The notes under the pieces were generated by a model. It was not told where the DNA came from and searched no databases. It saw only the letters and a program-made list of their open reading frames with translations. A DNA stretch of 64,000 nt from NCBI GenBank assembly GCA_050633545.1, contig JBOEGS010000006.1, positions 186,001-250,000 on the forward strand. Reading direction: 5' to 3'. Every line of letters starts with the position of its first letter. Within the stretch, counting starts at the first letter, position 1. Source of the DNA: Litorivita sp050633545 (GTDB lineage: Bacteria > Pseudomonadota > Alphaproteobacteria > Rhodobacterales > Rhodobacteraceae). The translations under genes were made by a program, and so were the position numbers. Below, piece after piece: positions 45,613 to 54,865 of this stretch.

Positions 45613-47418
45613 TTAGACCACGACTGCCGCGCCGGTTTTGGCGGGGCCGACGGCGGCGCGAAAGGCCGAGAAAAGCTCGCGCCCGACGCCGGTGCCATTG
45701 CCGGTCAGATCGGCGGTGACGGCGGGCCGGTCGATGAAACCGATGGTGAGGTTTTCCAATGTGCCCGCCTCGGCATCAAGGCGCAGGATGTCGCCATCGG
45801 CCACATGGGCGAGTGGCCCGCCTGCGGCGGCTTCGGGGCTGAGGTGGATGGCGGCGGGGACTTTGCCCGAGGCACCGGACATACGCCCGTCGGTGACCAG
45901 CGCGATTTTCAGACCGCGATCTTGCAGCACCGAAAGCGTCGGGGTCAGCCCGTGCAATTCCGGCATGCCGTTGGATTTCGGCCCCTGAAACCGCACCACG
46001 ACGATGGTGTCATGGGTAAATTCGCCTGCTTTAAAGGCGGTTTTCACGCTCTCTTGGTCGTGGAACACCCGCGCAGGGGCTTCGATGATGCGCCGCTCGG
46101 GCGCTACGGCAGAGGTCTTGATGATCGCCTCGCCAAGGTTGCCCTTGAGCAATTTGAGCCCGCCGGAGCGTTGGAAGGGATCGGCGGCGGGGCGGATGAT
46201 CTTTTCGTTCTCGGATCGGCGCGGCCCCTCGACAAAGGTAAGCTTGCCGTCCTCAAGGCGCGGCTCGCGCGTGTAGTGGTGCAGCCCGTCGCCCATCACG
46301 GTGCGCACGTCGTCGTGCAAGAGGCCGGCGTCGAGCAGTTGCGCGATCATCAAGCCAAGCCCGCCCGCCGCATGGAAGTGGTTCACATCGGCCAATCCGT
46401 TCGGGTAAACCTTGGCCATCAACGGCACGATGGCCGAGATTTCGTCGAAATCCTGCAAATCGAGGATCACCCCCGCCGCCCGCGCCATGGCGGGTAGGTG
46501 CAGCACGAGGTTGGTCGACCCGCCCGTGGCCATCAGCCCGACGATGCCGTTGACAAAGGCCTTCTCGTCCAAGACCGCCGCCGCAGGGCGGTAATCATTG
46601 CCAAGTGCGGTGATTTGCAAGGCGCGCTCTGTCCCCGCGCGGGTCAAGGCCTCGCGCAGCGGCGTGCCGGGGTTGACAAAGCTGGCCCCGGGCAGGTGCA
46701 GCCCCATGAATTCCATCAACATCTGGTTGCTATTGGCGGTGCCGTAAAAGGTGCAGGTGCCGGCGCTGTGGTAGGAGGCCATTTCGGCGGCCATCAAGGC
46801 GGCGCGGTCCACCTCGCCAGTGGCGAATTTGTTGCGCACGGCGGCTTTTTCATCATTGGGCAGGCCCGAGGGCATGGGGCCTGCGGGCAGGAAAATCGCC
46901 GGAAGGTAGCCGAATGTCGCGGCGGCGATCACCAATCCAGGCACGATTTTATCGCAAACCCCGAGGAAGAGCGCCGCATCAAAGGTGTTGTGCGACAGGC
47001 CGACACCGGCGGCCAAGGCAATGACATCGCGCGAGAAAAGCGACAATTCCATGCCGGTCTGGCCTTGGGTGACGCCATCGCACATGGCGGGCACGCCGCC
47101 CGCGACTTGGGCGGTGCCGCCATTTGCGCGTGCCGTGTCGCGGATCATCGCGGGGTAGGTTTCAAAGGGCTGATGCGCCGAGAGCATGTCGTTATAGGCG
47201 GTGATAATCCCGAGGTTCGGCGCAGGCGATTGCACCAAACGGTCCTGATCCGCTCCCATGGCGGCATAGGCATGGGCTTGGTTGCCGCAGCTCAGATGCG
47301 CGCGGCGCGGCCCGTCCGCCGCGGCCACCGCCATACGGTCCAGATAATCGGCGCGCGCGCCTTCAGAGCGCTTGCGGATGCGGTCGGTGATGGCGGCAAG
47401 TGTCGGATTGAGGGGCAT
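45613..47418 (-). CDS. edd: Phosphogluconate dehydratase
   Basis: A 601-residue IlvD/Edd-family dehydratase that turns 6-phosphogluconate into KDPG, the first committed Entner-Doudoroff step. It has HLSCGNQAHAYAA near the N-terminus, NLGIITAYNDMLSAHQP, the iron-sulfur cysteine regions (GVPAMCDGVTQGQ, FLGVCDKIVPGL, ATGGSTNLVLHLP) and the C-terminal DGRMSGASGKVPAAIHLSPE. The start ATG is at 47418. The promoter and a LacI-type operator lie about 100 bp upstream, so it is likely induced by sugar acids or sugars. Confidence 0.96.
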   Translation of the reverse strand: MPLNPTLAAITDRIRKRSEGARADYLDRMAVAAADGPRRAHLSCGNQAHAYAAMGADQDRLVQSPAPNLGIITAYNDMLSAHQPFETYPAMIRDTARANGGTAQVAGGVPAMCDGVTQGQTGMELSLFSRDVIALAAGVGLSHNTFDAALFLGVCDKIVPGLVIAAATFGYLPAIFLPAGPMPSGLPNDEKAAVRNKFATGEVDRAALMAAEMASYHSAGTCTFYGTANSNQMLMEFMGLHLPGASFVNPGTPLREALTRAGTERALQITALGNDYRPAAAVLDEKAFVNGIVGLMATGGSTNLVLHLPAMARAAGVILDLQDFDEISAIVPLMAKVYPNGLADVNHFHAAGGLGLMIAQLLDAGLLHDDVRTVMGDGLHHYTREPRLEDGKLTFVEGPRRSENEKIIRPAADPFQRSGGLKLLKGNLGEAIIKTSAVAPERRIIEAPARVFHDQESVKTAFKAGEFTHDTIVVVRFQGPKSNGMPELHGLTPTLSVLQDRGLKIALVTDGRMSGASGKVPAAIHLSPEAAAGGPLAHVADGDILRLDAEAGTLENLTIGFIDRPAVTADLTGNGTGVGRELFSAFRAAVGPAKTGAAVVV

Positions 47419-47516
47419 TTTTACGGGGCCTTGGCTGTGCTTTCGCCGGTTTGCGCGGCGGCGCTTGGCGGGTTTGCCGCGCCGGTATTGCGCGCGGTTA
47501 TGGGGCGATCTACCTT

Positions 47517-47545
47517 GCTATATCAAGGTTCGTTAGCGCTAACAA
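47517..47545 (-). promoter_or_regulatory. edd-eda promoter overlapped by a LacI-type operator
   Basis: On the minus strand TTGTTA (47540-47545), 17 bp, TATAGC (47517-47522). The perfect 12-bp palindrome GTTAGCGCTAAC (47532-47543), typical of LacI-family operators, overlaps the -35 box, so a bound repressor would block polymerase. No LacI-family gene lies in the window. The rest of the 47419-47844 gap shows no gene I can support. Confidence 0.65.
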
Positions 47546-47844
47546 GTTCACTCTTGAGCCTGATCCAATCGGCGATGGGCCGTGCCATGGCCAGTGTCAT
47601 GACCCGTGCGATGCGCCGCCGGGTTTGCAAAGAGATTTTGGCCCTTTGGCGCGCAGATGTCACGCAAACATCCTCTAAATACACGCAATTTGCCGCAAAT
47701 TCGCCCAATTCGTGAAGGAATATCAAGACAATCAAAACCGGCCAGAGCGGGGAAAGCCGCCTTAAAGGCCAATAGAGGTTCGTGCTGCAGATATATCTGG
47801 CACCTCGCACATAGACGGGCAGAAGGCCCGATGAAGGACGGGAC

Positions 47845-48474
47845 ATGAAACATATCCGTGCAATCGCACTCATGATGATGGGGCTGAGCGTTTCGGCGTG
47901 CGCCTCCGTTGATACCGCCACGCGCAACGCGCCGCTGGAGGCGCAATCGCGCCAGCAGATGGCCGCCGCGCCGCTCGATGTGAAAATCGTCGGCTACACT
48001 ATCGTCGCGCCGGAGAATTTGCGCGTCTCCGAGGCCAATATGTATTACCCCTTGGGCGATGTGGTGTGGCGCGAAGATGCGCCCGGCAACCGTTTGCGCC
48101 AGATCGAAGCGATTTTCAAAACCGCTTTTGAACGTGGCACCGAGCAGGTCAAAGGCTCCGTTCCGGTGGTGGCCCAGATCGAGATCAAACGCTTTCACGC
48201 GCTGACCGAAAAGGCCCGCTATACGATTGGCGGGGTGCATTCTCTCAAGTTTATCATGACCTTGACCGACCCCGCGACCGGCGCGGTTGTGGCGCCTGCG
48301 CGTTTGATCGAGGCTGATCTGGAAGCTTACGGCGGGGCCAAGGCAATTTACCATGAAAACCACGGCATCACCCAAAAGGTGCGCATCACAGAGCATCTGG
48401 CCAAGGTCTTCCACAAGGAATTGACAGAGCCCACACGGCCGGAGCCCGAGAAAACCGCCGCGATCCAAAACTGA
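47845..48474 (+). CDS. Lipoprotein of unknown function
   Basis: A 209-residue protein with a lipoprotein signal peptide: MKHIRAIALMMMGLSVSAC, lipobox LSVSAC, acylated Cys near residue 19, next residue Ala, so outer-membrane sorting is likely. The body is alpha/beta (PLDVKIVGYTIVAPENLRVS, QIEIKRFHALTEKARYT, LKFIMTLTDPATGAVVAPAR) and contains a conserved-looking HENHGITQKVRI. The family is not named with confidence. The tail is charged and disordered. The start follows a weak ribosome site. Confidence 0.75.
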   Translation: MKHIRAIALMMMGLSVSACASVDTATRNAPLEAQSRQQMAAAPLDVKIVGYTIVAPENLRVSEANMYYPLGDVVWREDAPGNRLRQIEAIFKTAFERGTEQVKGSVPVVAQIEIKRFHALTEKARYTIGGVHSLKFIMTLTDPATGAVVAPARLIEADLEAYGGAKAIYHENHGITQKVRITEHLAKVFHKELTEPTRPEPEKTAAIQN

Positions 48475-48531
48475 TCGCGCGGCGCATGGCGGGGCTTCCC
48501 CCGCGCCACAAACACGATTAAGGAGGGCGGT

Positions 48532-49740
48532 ATGAACCAGCCCTCCTTTTCCGCTTCACTGCCCGTCATTCGCCTGCTGCCCAAGACCAAGCCGCAGGCC
48601 ATCCGTCACGGGTTCCCTTGGGTCTATGCCAACGAGCTTGTCCTCGACCGGCGCGCCAAATCCTTGGCCGCAGGGTCTTTGGCCGTTCTGGAGGATGCCG
48701 AACGCCGCCCCATGGCCATTGTCGCGGTCAATGTCGCAAGCCGGATCACCGCGCGGGTTTTGGAGCGCGATCTGGACGCGGTGATTGATCAGGCGTGGTT
48801 TGCCGCCAAAATCCGCCGCGCGCTGGCGATGCGCGAAACCCTATATGACGCGCCGTTTTACCGGTTGATCCATGCCGAATCTGACGGGCTGCCAGGGGTG
48901 GTGATTGACCGCTTTGGCGACACCGCTGTGGTGCAGCCCAACGCGGCCTATGCCGAGGTGATGATCGACGCGCTGGCGGCGGCTCTGGCCGAGGTGACAG
49001 GCGTCAAGAATATCCTCAAAAACGCCTCGGGCCGCTCGCGCAGCCTTGAAGGTTTGGACGAGGAAAGCTCTGTTTTACTGGGCGCTGCGCCCGATGCGCC
49101 GGTGCCGGTGCAGATGAATGGCGCGACCTATCTGGCCGATCTGACTGGCGGGCAAAAGACCGGTATTTTCTTTGACCAGCGGCCAAATCACGAGTTTGCG
49201 GCGCGTCTGTCAAAGGGCGCGCGGGTGCTCGATGTTTTCTCCCATGTCGGGGGCTTTTCGCTGGCCGCTTTGGCGGCGGGGGCGGCTTCGGCTCTGGCGG
49301 TGGACGGCTCCGATCCGGCGCTGGCTTTGGCGCAGGATGGCGCGCGCGCTATGGGCGCGGCGGATCGGTTCGACACCCGCAAGGGCGATGCCTTTACCAC
49401 GCTCGAAGCCTTGGCCGCGAAGGGCGATCAATTTGATGTGGTGATCTGCGACCCGCCCGCATTTGCCCCAAATAAACAAGCGCTTGAGGCCGGTTTGCGC
49501 GCCTATGAGCGCATTGCCCGTCTGGCCGCGCCTTTGGTGGCAGAGGGCGGATATCTGGGCCTGTGTTCGTGTTCTCATGCGGCCGATTTGACCAAATTTC
49601 GCAACGCCTCGGCGCGCGGGATCGGGCGGGGCGGGCGGCGCGGGACGTTGATCTATACCGGCTTCGCGGGGCCGGACCATCCGCTGTTGCCGCAGCTGGC
49701 TGAGAGCGGCTATCTCAAGGCGCTGTTTTTCCGGCTGTGA
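48532..49740 (+). CDS. RlmI-like class I SAM-dependent RNA methyltransferase
   Basis: A 402-residue protein with an N-terminal PUA RNA-binding domain (VIRLLPKTKPQAIRHGFPWV, SLAAGSLAVLED), an EEHEC-like linker region (YRLIHAESDGLPGVVIDRFG) and a Rossmann methyltransferase domain (~200-400). The SAM site is LDVFSHVGGFSLAALAAGA, and the catalytic-strand motif is VICDPPAFAPNKQ with Cys in GLCSCSHAAD. This is the COG1092/RlmI architecture, 5-methylcytosine methylation of 23S rRNA. Exact position specificity is unproven. The ATG follows AGGAGGGCGGT. Confidence 0.88.
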   Translation: MNQPSFSASLPVIRLLPKTKPQAIRHGFPWVYANELVLDRRAKSLAAGSLAVLEDAERRPMAIVAVNVASRITARVLERDLDAVIDQAWFAAKIRRALAMRETLYDAPFYRLIHAESDGLPGVVIDRFGDTAVVQPNAAYAEVMIDALAAALAEVTGVKNILKNASGRSRSLEGLDEESSVLLGAAPDAPVPVQMNGATYLADLTGGQKTGIFFDQRPNHEFAARLSKGARVLDVFSHVGGFSLAALAAGAASALAVDGSDPALALAQDGARAMGAADRFDTRKGDAFTTLEALAAKGDQFDVVICDPPAFAPNKQALEAGLRAYERIARLAAPLVAEGGYLGLCSCSHAADLTKFRNASARGIGRGGRRGTLIYTGFAGPDHPLLPQLAESGYLKALFFRL

Positions 49741-49750
49741 GGGCAGGGGC

Positions 49751-50290
49751 GTGAAGGTCCTGCTCGACGCTTGCGTGCTGTTTCCCACGGTGATGCGCGA
49801 GATGTGCCTTGGCGCGGCGCGGCGCGGGGCGTTCGAGCCGGTCTGGTCTGCGCGTATTTTGGAAGAATGGGCGCGCGCGGCGCGCAAGATCGGCCCCACG
49901 GGCGAGGCGCAGGCGCGGGCCGAAGTGGCGCTTTTACGCGCGGCGTGGCCCAAGGCAGAGACGGGCGTTCAGCCGCGACTTGAGGCGCGGCTCTGGCTTC
50001 CCGATCCGGCCGATATCCATGTTCTGGCGGCGGCGGTCTCTTCCTCGTCGGATATGATTTTAACGTTGAATGCCAAAGACTTCCCGCGCCAGATTTTGGC
50101 CGAAGAAGGATTGGAGCGGCGCGATCCGGACGGGTTTTTGCATGGGCTGTGGCAGCGCGATCCGCAGATGATGGCCGATGTCGCAGCGCAGGTTCTGGAC
50201 GAAGCGCGGCGGCTGTCGGGGGAGGAGTGGCAGATGCGCGCCCTGCTCAAAAAGGCGCGTTTGCCGCGGCTGGCAAAGGCTTTGGGATAG
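49751..50290 (+). CDS. PIN domain protein
   Basis: A 179-residue protein starting at GTG. The first ~110 residues fold like a PIN nuclease domain: acidic residue in VLLDACVLFP, Glu in WSARILEEWARAARK, Asp in PDPADIHVLAAAVSSSSD and LTLNAKDFP. The remaining part is helical (MADVAAQVLDEARRLSGEEW). No antitoxin gene is adjacent, and the 10-bp gap behind the methyltransferase suggests an operon, so a housekeeping RNase is as likely as a toxin. The catalytic residues appear intact. Confidence 0.78.
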   Translation: MKVLLDACVLFPTVMREMCLGAARRGAFEPVWSARILEEWARAARKIGPTGEAQARAEVALLRAAWPKAETGVQPRLEARLWLPDPADIHVLAAAVSSSSDMILTLNAKDFPRQILAEEGLERRDPDGFLHGLWQRDPQMMADVAAQVLDEARRLSGEEWQMRALLKKARLPRLAKALG

Positions 50291-50334
50291 CGGCGTCGGG
50301 CGATGGTGTCGGGCCAAGGTTCGGGCCTCGGTCC

Positions 50335-51027
50335 CTAGGCGCCGCTGACGCTCCATTTGCGCTCCAAGGCCTCGATGGCGCGAATGCGCTCTTCGGTTTT
50401 GGGATGGCTCAACAGCCACGCAGGGGCATTGCCCGCGCGCCCGCCTGTGAGCTCCATCAGCTTGTTAAATAAGGACTTTTGCGGGTCGGTTCCGATCCCT
50501 GCCTTGGTCAGAAGCGCGGCGGCATAGGCGTCGGCCTCATATTCATCGCTGCGCGAGAGCCGTGCGGCGAGGGCGGAGGCCATGAAATTGGCCACATAGA
50601 CCGCCAGTTGCCGCAAGAAGGGCGCGAGCAGGATCATCAGCAGCATGCGCAGCGCGTTTTGCCCCGTAAAATCGATCATCCGGCGGCGCGAATGGCCCAG
50701 GGCGACATGGCCCAATTCATGCGCGATCACCGAGGTCAATTCATCGGCCGTCACCTTGCCTTGGCGAAATTTGTTGTAAAATCCGCGAGTTATAAAGATG
50801 CGCCCGTCTGGCGCGGCCAAACCGTTCACCGCCTCGATATCGTAAAGATAGACCCGCACTCGCGGCAGATCGAGCGCCTTGGCCAGCCGGTCAAAGCTTT
50901 GCTTGAGGGCCGGATCGGCCAGTTCGGCAGAGTTGTTATCCAGCTCTGCGAGCGTGCGGCGCACCGAGAAGAAATACATCACGAGGCCGAAACCGATGGC
51001 GAGCAGGACGGGGATAAGACGCAGCAT
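50335..51027 (-). CDS. M48 family metallopeptidase (membrane)
   Basis: A 230-residue protein with an N-terminal membrane anchor (MLRLIPVLLAIGFGLVMYFF) and a peptidase M48 domain: zinc site HELGH at 103-107, third ligand in RSDEYEADAYAAALL, and a final LSHPKTEERIRAIE typical of the HtpX/Ste24 group. A second hydrophobic stretch (LRMLLMILLAPFLRQLAVYV) follows the zinc site. An ATG well inside a longer frame was chosen because it begins the membrane anchor. It is smaller than HtpX (~290). Substrates are unknown. Confidence 0.88.
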   Translation of the reverse strand: MLRLIPVLLAIGFGLVMYFFSVRRTLAELDNNSAELADPALKQSFDRLAKALDLPRVRVYLYDIEAVNGLAAPDGRIFITRGFYNKFRQGKVTADELTSVIAHELGHVALGHSRRRMIDFTGQNALRMLLMILLAPFLRQLAVYVANFMASALAARLSRSDEYEADAYAAALLTKAGIGTDPQKSLFNKLMELTGGRAGNAPAWLLSHPKTEERIRAIEALERKWSVSGA

Positions 51028-51214
51028 GCACCAGATATGGCGGCTTGCGGCGGCGCTGACAAGGGGGCGCGAAAGGGGCGCAAAACCCGCGTCGGCAACA
51101 CGTCGGTATTTTGTCGGTATCGCGTCGGTGCGGTTTTGGCGCAAATCCGTGCCCGCAGGGGCGGCCGCACGGATCGCGGTGGCGTCACACGGCGGAGCGG
51201 CGGCGAGCGGGCGG

Positions 51215-52399
51215 TTAGCGCGTCAGCTCGCGCATTCCGCGCTCCAGCCCTTCAAGCGTCATCGGCACCATCTGGCCTTCGAAAATCTCCGACATCATCT
51301 GGATCGAATGGGTGTAGCCCCAATATTTCTCCGGCACCGGATTGATCCACAGATTGCTTTTCCACTGCGCGCGCGTGCGTTCGAGCCAGACCTGCCCCGC
51401 TTCGGGGTTCCAATGTTCGTTCGCACCGCCCGGATAGGCGATCTCATAGGGCGACATCGAGGCATCCCCGACAAAGATACATTTGTAATCCGGCCCATAG
51501 GTGCGCAGGATTTCGTCGGTTGGCACCTGTTCGGCCCAACGGCGGCTGTTGTCGCGCCACACGCCTTCATAGAGGCAGTTGTGAAAATAGAAATGTTCGA
51601 GATGTTTGAATTCGGACCGCGCGGCGGAAAACAATTCTTCGACCACTTTGATATGCGGGTCCATCGATCCGCCGACATCCAAAAACAGCAAGACCTTGAC
51701 CGCATTGCGCCGCTCGGGGCGGGTTTTGACGTCAAGATAGCCGTGTTCGGCGGTGGCACGGATTGTGCCGTCGAGGTCAAGCTCCTCATGCGCCCCGTCG
51801 CGCGCCCATTTGCGCAGCCGTTTGAGCGCGACCTTGATGTTGCGGGTGCCGAGTTCGACCGTATCGTCGAAATTCTTGAACTCGCGCTTGTCCCAGACTT
51901 TGACCGCGCGTTGGTGGCGGCTTTCCTTTTGGCCGATGCGCACGCCTTCGGGGTTGTAGCCCTCGGCGCCAAAGGGCGAGGTGCCCGCCGTGCCGACCCA
52001 TTTGTTGCCGCCCTGATGGCGGCCTTTTTGCTCTTCGAGCCGCTTTTTGAGCGTCTCCATCAGCTTTTCAAAGCCGCCCAAAGCCTCGATCTCGGCTTTT
52101 TCTTCCTCGGTCAGGTGCTTTTCGGCCATCTTGCGCAGCCAGTCTTCGGGGATGTCCACGGCTTCGAGCATCTGCTCCATGCTGATCGCCTCCAGCCCCT
52201 TGAAAGAGGTGGCAAAGGCGCGGTCGAAGCGGTCGATGTGGCGCTCGTCTTTGACCATGGCGGTGCGCGCGAGGTAATAAAACGCCTCGGGATCATAGGT
52301 GACAAGACCGGCGCGCATTCCTTCCAAAAAGGTCAGATATTCGCGCAAGGAGACGGGCAATCCTGCGGAGCGCAGGTTTTCGAAGAAGGGCAAAAACAT
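51215..52399 (-). CDS. VWA (CoxE-like) protein
   Basis: A 394-residue cytosolic protein. The N-terminal helical part (FFENLRSAGLPVSLREYLTF) is shared with CoxE-type proteins; the C-terminal half is a von Willebrand A domain with a modified metal site, DVGGSM, in place of DxSxS (VKVLLFLDVGGSMDPHIKVV). Proteins of this kind work with MoxR AAA+ ATPases in complex assembly or metal insertion. A MoxR gene lies 3.5 kb away at 55868, separated by unrelated genes. A putative partner pair is inferred. Confidence 0.88.
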   Translation of the reverse strand: MFLPFFENLRSAGLPVSLREYLTFLEGMRAGLVTYDPEAFYYLARTAMVKDERHIDRFDRAFATSFKGLEAISMEQMLEAVDIPEDWLRKMAEKHLTEEEKAEIEALGGFEKLMETLKKRLEEQKGRHQGGNKWVGTAGTSPFGAEGYNPEGVRIGQKESRHQRAVKVWDKREFKNFDDTVELGTRNIKVALKRLRKWARDGAHEELDLDGTIRATAEHGYLDVKTRPERRNAVKVLLFLDVGGSMDPHIKVVEELFSAARSEFKHLEHFYFHNCLYEGVWRDNSRRWAEQVPTDEILRTYGPDYKCIFVGDASMSPYEIAYPGGANEHWNPEAGQVWLERTRAQWKSNLWINPVPEKYWGYTHSIQMMSEIFEGQMVPMTLEGLERGMRELTR

Positions 52400-52474
52400 G
52401 CGCCGACGCTATCGCCGCGCGGGGGATTTGCCAAGTGGGATCAACGGGTTTTGACGTGGAACGCTACGGCGCGA

Positions 52475-52642
52475 TCACATCATCACGCGGTGCAAAAGGA
52501 TGGTGCCAAACAGGCCGATCAAGGTGCCGATCAGCCCGTAAATCACCGTGTATTGCAAGATATCAAGCAGTTTGCCCTTACGTTTGCGCGCCAAAAGCCC
52601 GCCGTAAATCGCCCCGAGAATGAATCCTGTAATCACGATCAT
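52475..52642 (-). CDS. Small membrane protein (55 aa)
   Basis: A 55-residue protein with two hydrophobic helices (MIVITGFILGAIYGGLLA and VIYGLIGTLIGLFGTILL) flanking a basic loop (RKRKGKLLD). Its ATG overlaps the stop of the upstream DUF2927-type lipoprotein gene (ATGA), so the two are translationally coupled. The function is unknown; similar mini-proteins are sometimes mislabelled apolipoprotein acyltransferase. Confidence 0.75.
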   Translation of the reverse strand: MIVITGFILGAIYGGLLARKRKGKLLDILQYTVIYGLIGTLIGLFGTILLHRVMM

Positions 52643-54033
52643 AATGCGCCACGCTTTCCTTTCAGCGGGCTGAGCGATCCGATTTCGCGCAGTTTTGCAC
52701 GCACGGCCCAATCCGCGCCGAACCCGTAACGCGCCCAGCCCAGACTGTCCAGACGCACGGTGCGTCCTTCGGACACGCGCCCTTCAAGCTCCAGCGCCTC
52801 GGCGCGCAGCAGCATCAAGGTCGACAAAAGCGCGGCGTTCTCATGGCGGGCGGCGACGTTCTGGTAGGGGCCGATGAGGCGCAGCGCATCCTCGCCGCGG
52901 CCATGGATGAGCGCATAGGCGGCCAGTTGCGAGGCGACATAGGCGCGGTGCAAATTGGTGCCGGGGGTTTGGGCATAATAGCGTTCGGCAAGGACAAATT
53001 GCTCTTGCGCGCCATTGGGATCATTGGCGAGGGCAAGGCGGCCCATGGCATAATGGGAAAAGGCGCGGCGGTGGTCGGTCCATCCCATCGCCTGTGCGAT
53101 GTGCAGGGCCTCGGCGCCTGCGGTGCGGCGCTGGATCGGGTTGGCGCCCGGGCCAAGCGCGGTCTGGATCGCGCGGATCCATTCGCGCGGGGTGCGCGAG
53201 ATGGCCATGGGCGAGACATGCTCGCCCGCCGGATTGATACGGGCCAGGACCGCCGGAAGACGTGCGGCGACCTCGTTATAGGACATGCCGTTGCGCAATT
53301 CGGGGGCGTAATAGGCGCGCAGGATCATCATGTCGAAACCGGTCAGAACCGTATGCACATTGTCGTCGTTAAAGACGCTGTCGGGCAGGCGGTAAAGATC
53401 GTTGAGCGGGCCGAGCGCTTGGGCGACTTCCTCGTGCAGGCAATCACGCACCTCTTGCGGGGCGGCGTCATTGGGCAAGAAAACCGCCAGCTTGCGCCGC
53501 TCTCCGAGCAAGGCCCAATTGGTTTTGGTGCTGCGTTTGGCGGCGCGGTATTCGCTGATGTCGGAGATATTGGGGACGACGAAACAGGCGGCCTGCGGCA
53601 ATGCGGCGCGAATGGCGCTGCGCGGCACGGCTTGGATGGTGATATTGGCCTCGCCTTGGGGAATCTGGTCGATCCGCAGCCCCGCTTCGGTGCGCAGCCG
53701 GTGCAGCAGGCGGTTGAGATCGGGCGCGAGGCTGGCAGGGGGCTTGCCGGTGACGCGCACCGAGATCGGCGCTTCAAAACGGGTCAGGACGGGCAATTGG
53801 CGGCCCGATTCCAGTTGAAAGCTCAGCTCCATGAAATCGCGGGCGATGTCGCGGTTCGAGCGCACGGGGCGTTCGGGGCGCGGGGTGGAAAAGCTCTTCA
53901 TCGGGGGCAGGGCGCTTTGCGGCGCGCTGGCCATGATGGCGCGGGTCGGCATTTCGGAGGCGCCAGGCATACAGGCGCCCAGCATCAACATGAAGGGCAG
54001 CACAAACCGGCTTGGGATATGAATTCGGCGCAT
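52639..54033 (-). CDS. DUF2927-type lipoprotein
   Basis: A 464-residue lipoprotein: signal sequence starting MRRIHIPSRFVLPFMLMLGAC with lipobox LGAC. The body contains a DUF2927-like domain with ANITIQAVPRSAIRAALPQA, an acidic HEEVAQALGPLNDLY segment that looks like a degenerate metalloprotease site (HEEVAQ), and a C-terminal TPR-like helical region (AFSHYAMGRLALANDPNGAQ, FVLAERYYAQTPG). Start selection rests on the lipobox. It is co-translated with a 55-residue membrane protein. Its cellular role is not known. Confidence 0.8.
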   Translation of the reverse strand: MRRIHIPSRFVLPFMLMLGACMPGASEMPTRAIMASAPQSALPPMKSFSTPRPERPVRSNRDIARDFMELSFQLESGRQLPVLTRFEAPISVRVTGKPPASLAPDLNRLLHRLRTEAGLRIDQIPQGEANITIQAVPRSAIRAALPQAACFVVPNISDISEYRAAKRSTKTNWALLGERRKLAVFLPNDAAPQEVRDCLHEEVAQALGPLNDLYRLPDSVFNDDNVHTVLTGFDMMILRAYYAPELRNGMSYNEVAARLPAVLARINPAGEHVSPMAISRTPREWIRAIQTALGPGANPIQRRTAGAEALHIAQAMGWTDHRRAFSHYAMGRLALANDPNGAQEQFVLAERYYAQTPGTNLHRAYVASQLAAYALIHGRGEDALRLIGPYQNVAARHENAALLSTLMLLRAEALELEGRVSEGRTVRLDSLGWARYGFGADWAVRAKLREIGSLSPLKGKRGAL

Positions 54034-54546
54034 TCGGCTCTCAGTAACTTTTAAACGTGCATGGGGAGCCGGACCTGCGGATGCAGGAGGTGGCCACGAC
54101 AGGGCCAAGGGGGGAAACAACGTGAAAACAAAGCCTGCGGGATGCGGCCGCACCAATAGAGACCTCGAAAGGCGTCTTGGTCGGTCGGGGTGTGTTACCT
54201 GCTTGCTCGGTCATCGCGGCGTTTCTCGCTCTTGGATGTTCGTAACCTCGCCTCTTATCTGGTCGGTTCTAGGGACGAATTAAGGCAAGAATGTGGCCGA
54301 ATCGCTGTCGCGCGCCCAAATGTGGCGACGTAAAGAATGTATATTAAAAACAGTCGCTTAAACTGTGTTCTGGCGGCAACATCTGGTGAAATCCTGCCTT
54401 TGATCTGCCGCGAAGGGGTGAATTTGGGCCTTTGGCGCCCATTTGCTTAACGCAAGGTAAATTTGCGGTTTGCGCGCCCTCAAAGGCGGTGATTTGCGCC
54501 GCTTTGCCAAGGCGCGAGAATCGCCCGCCGCCATGGCGCGCGGGCG
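54034..54546. other. Intergenic region, 513 bp
   Basis: This region lies upstream of the DUF2927-type gene and downstream of the 51-residue protein gene. The stretch around 54320-54360 is AT-rich. A 53-codon plus-strand frame starting at GTG 54122 follows a strong purine-rich sequence, but its composition is not convincing and it was not called. No hairpin with a T-run was found. Confidence 0.4.
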
Positions 54547-54702
54547 CTAGCGGCGGCGCGGGCGGTGTTTGCTGCGGCGCGGTTTGCTGCGCAGCGGGGC
54601 CAGACGCGGACCGACCAGATTGGCCAAGGCGCTCAAGCTGCACAGGGTAATCAAGGCCACCAAGGGAAAGAACACGGTCAGTAGGGTCAATGAAAAGGGC
54701 AT
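54547..54702 (-). CDS. Small membrane protein (51 aa)
   Basis: A 51-codon gene with a strong ribosome site (AAGGAGG, 5 bp before ATG). It encodes one long hydrophobic segment (LTLLTVFFPLVALITLCSLS) followed by a strongly basic tail that ends in PRRSKHRPRRR. This positive-inside pattern predicts an N-out single-pass inner-membrane protein. Base composition is coding-like. I do not recognise the family. Confidence 0.6.
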   Translation of the reverse strand: MPFSLTLLTVFFPLVALITLCSLSALANLVGPRLAPLRSKPRRSKHRPRRR

Positions 54703-54802
54703 TGTCGCCTCCTTGGGTTAAACGCGCCTTCTGCGCGCAGGCCCAAGATACGCGCTCATGGTAAAGCGGGGGTTAACCGAGGTTGCAAATTCCCTGCGCC
54801 CC

Positions 54803-54838
54803 CGTTCGCCTGCCCGTTCGCCTGCCTGTTCGCCTGCC
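54803..54838. repeat. Short tandem repeat, 12 bp x 3
   Basis: CGTTCGCCTGCC is repeated three times in a row (the last copy begins with T). It lies in the 228-bp gap between the 51-residue gene and the terminator of the VPLPA-CTERM gene. Probably slippage; no function is evident. Confidence 0.7.
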
Positions 54839-54865
54839 TGCGGCGATCGGGGCAGATCAGGGGCA

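Noticed and set aside
49751..50290. Toxin of a toxin-antitoxin pair
   Set aside because: The PIN domain is present, but no small antitoxin-like gene is adjacent and the upstream neighbour is an RNA methyltransferase.
54122..54283. 53-codon plus-strand frame starting GTG after a strong purine-rich sequence
   Set aside because: Composition and hydropathy are unconvincing, and it lies in the upstream region of the divergent lipoprotein gene. It was kept out for lack of support.
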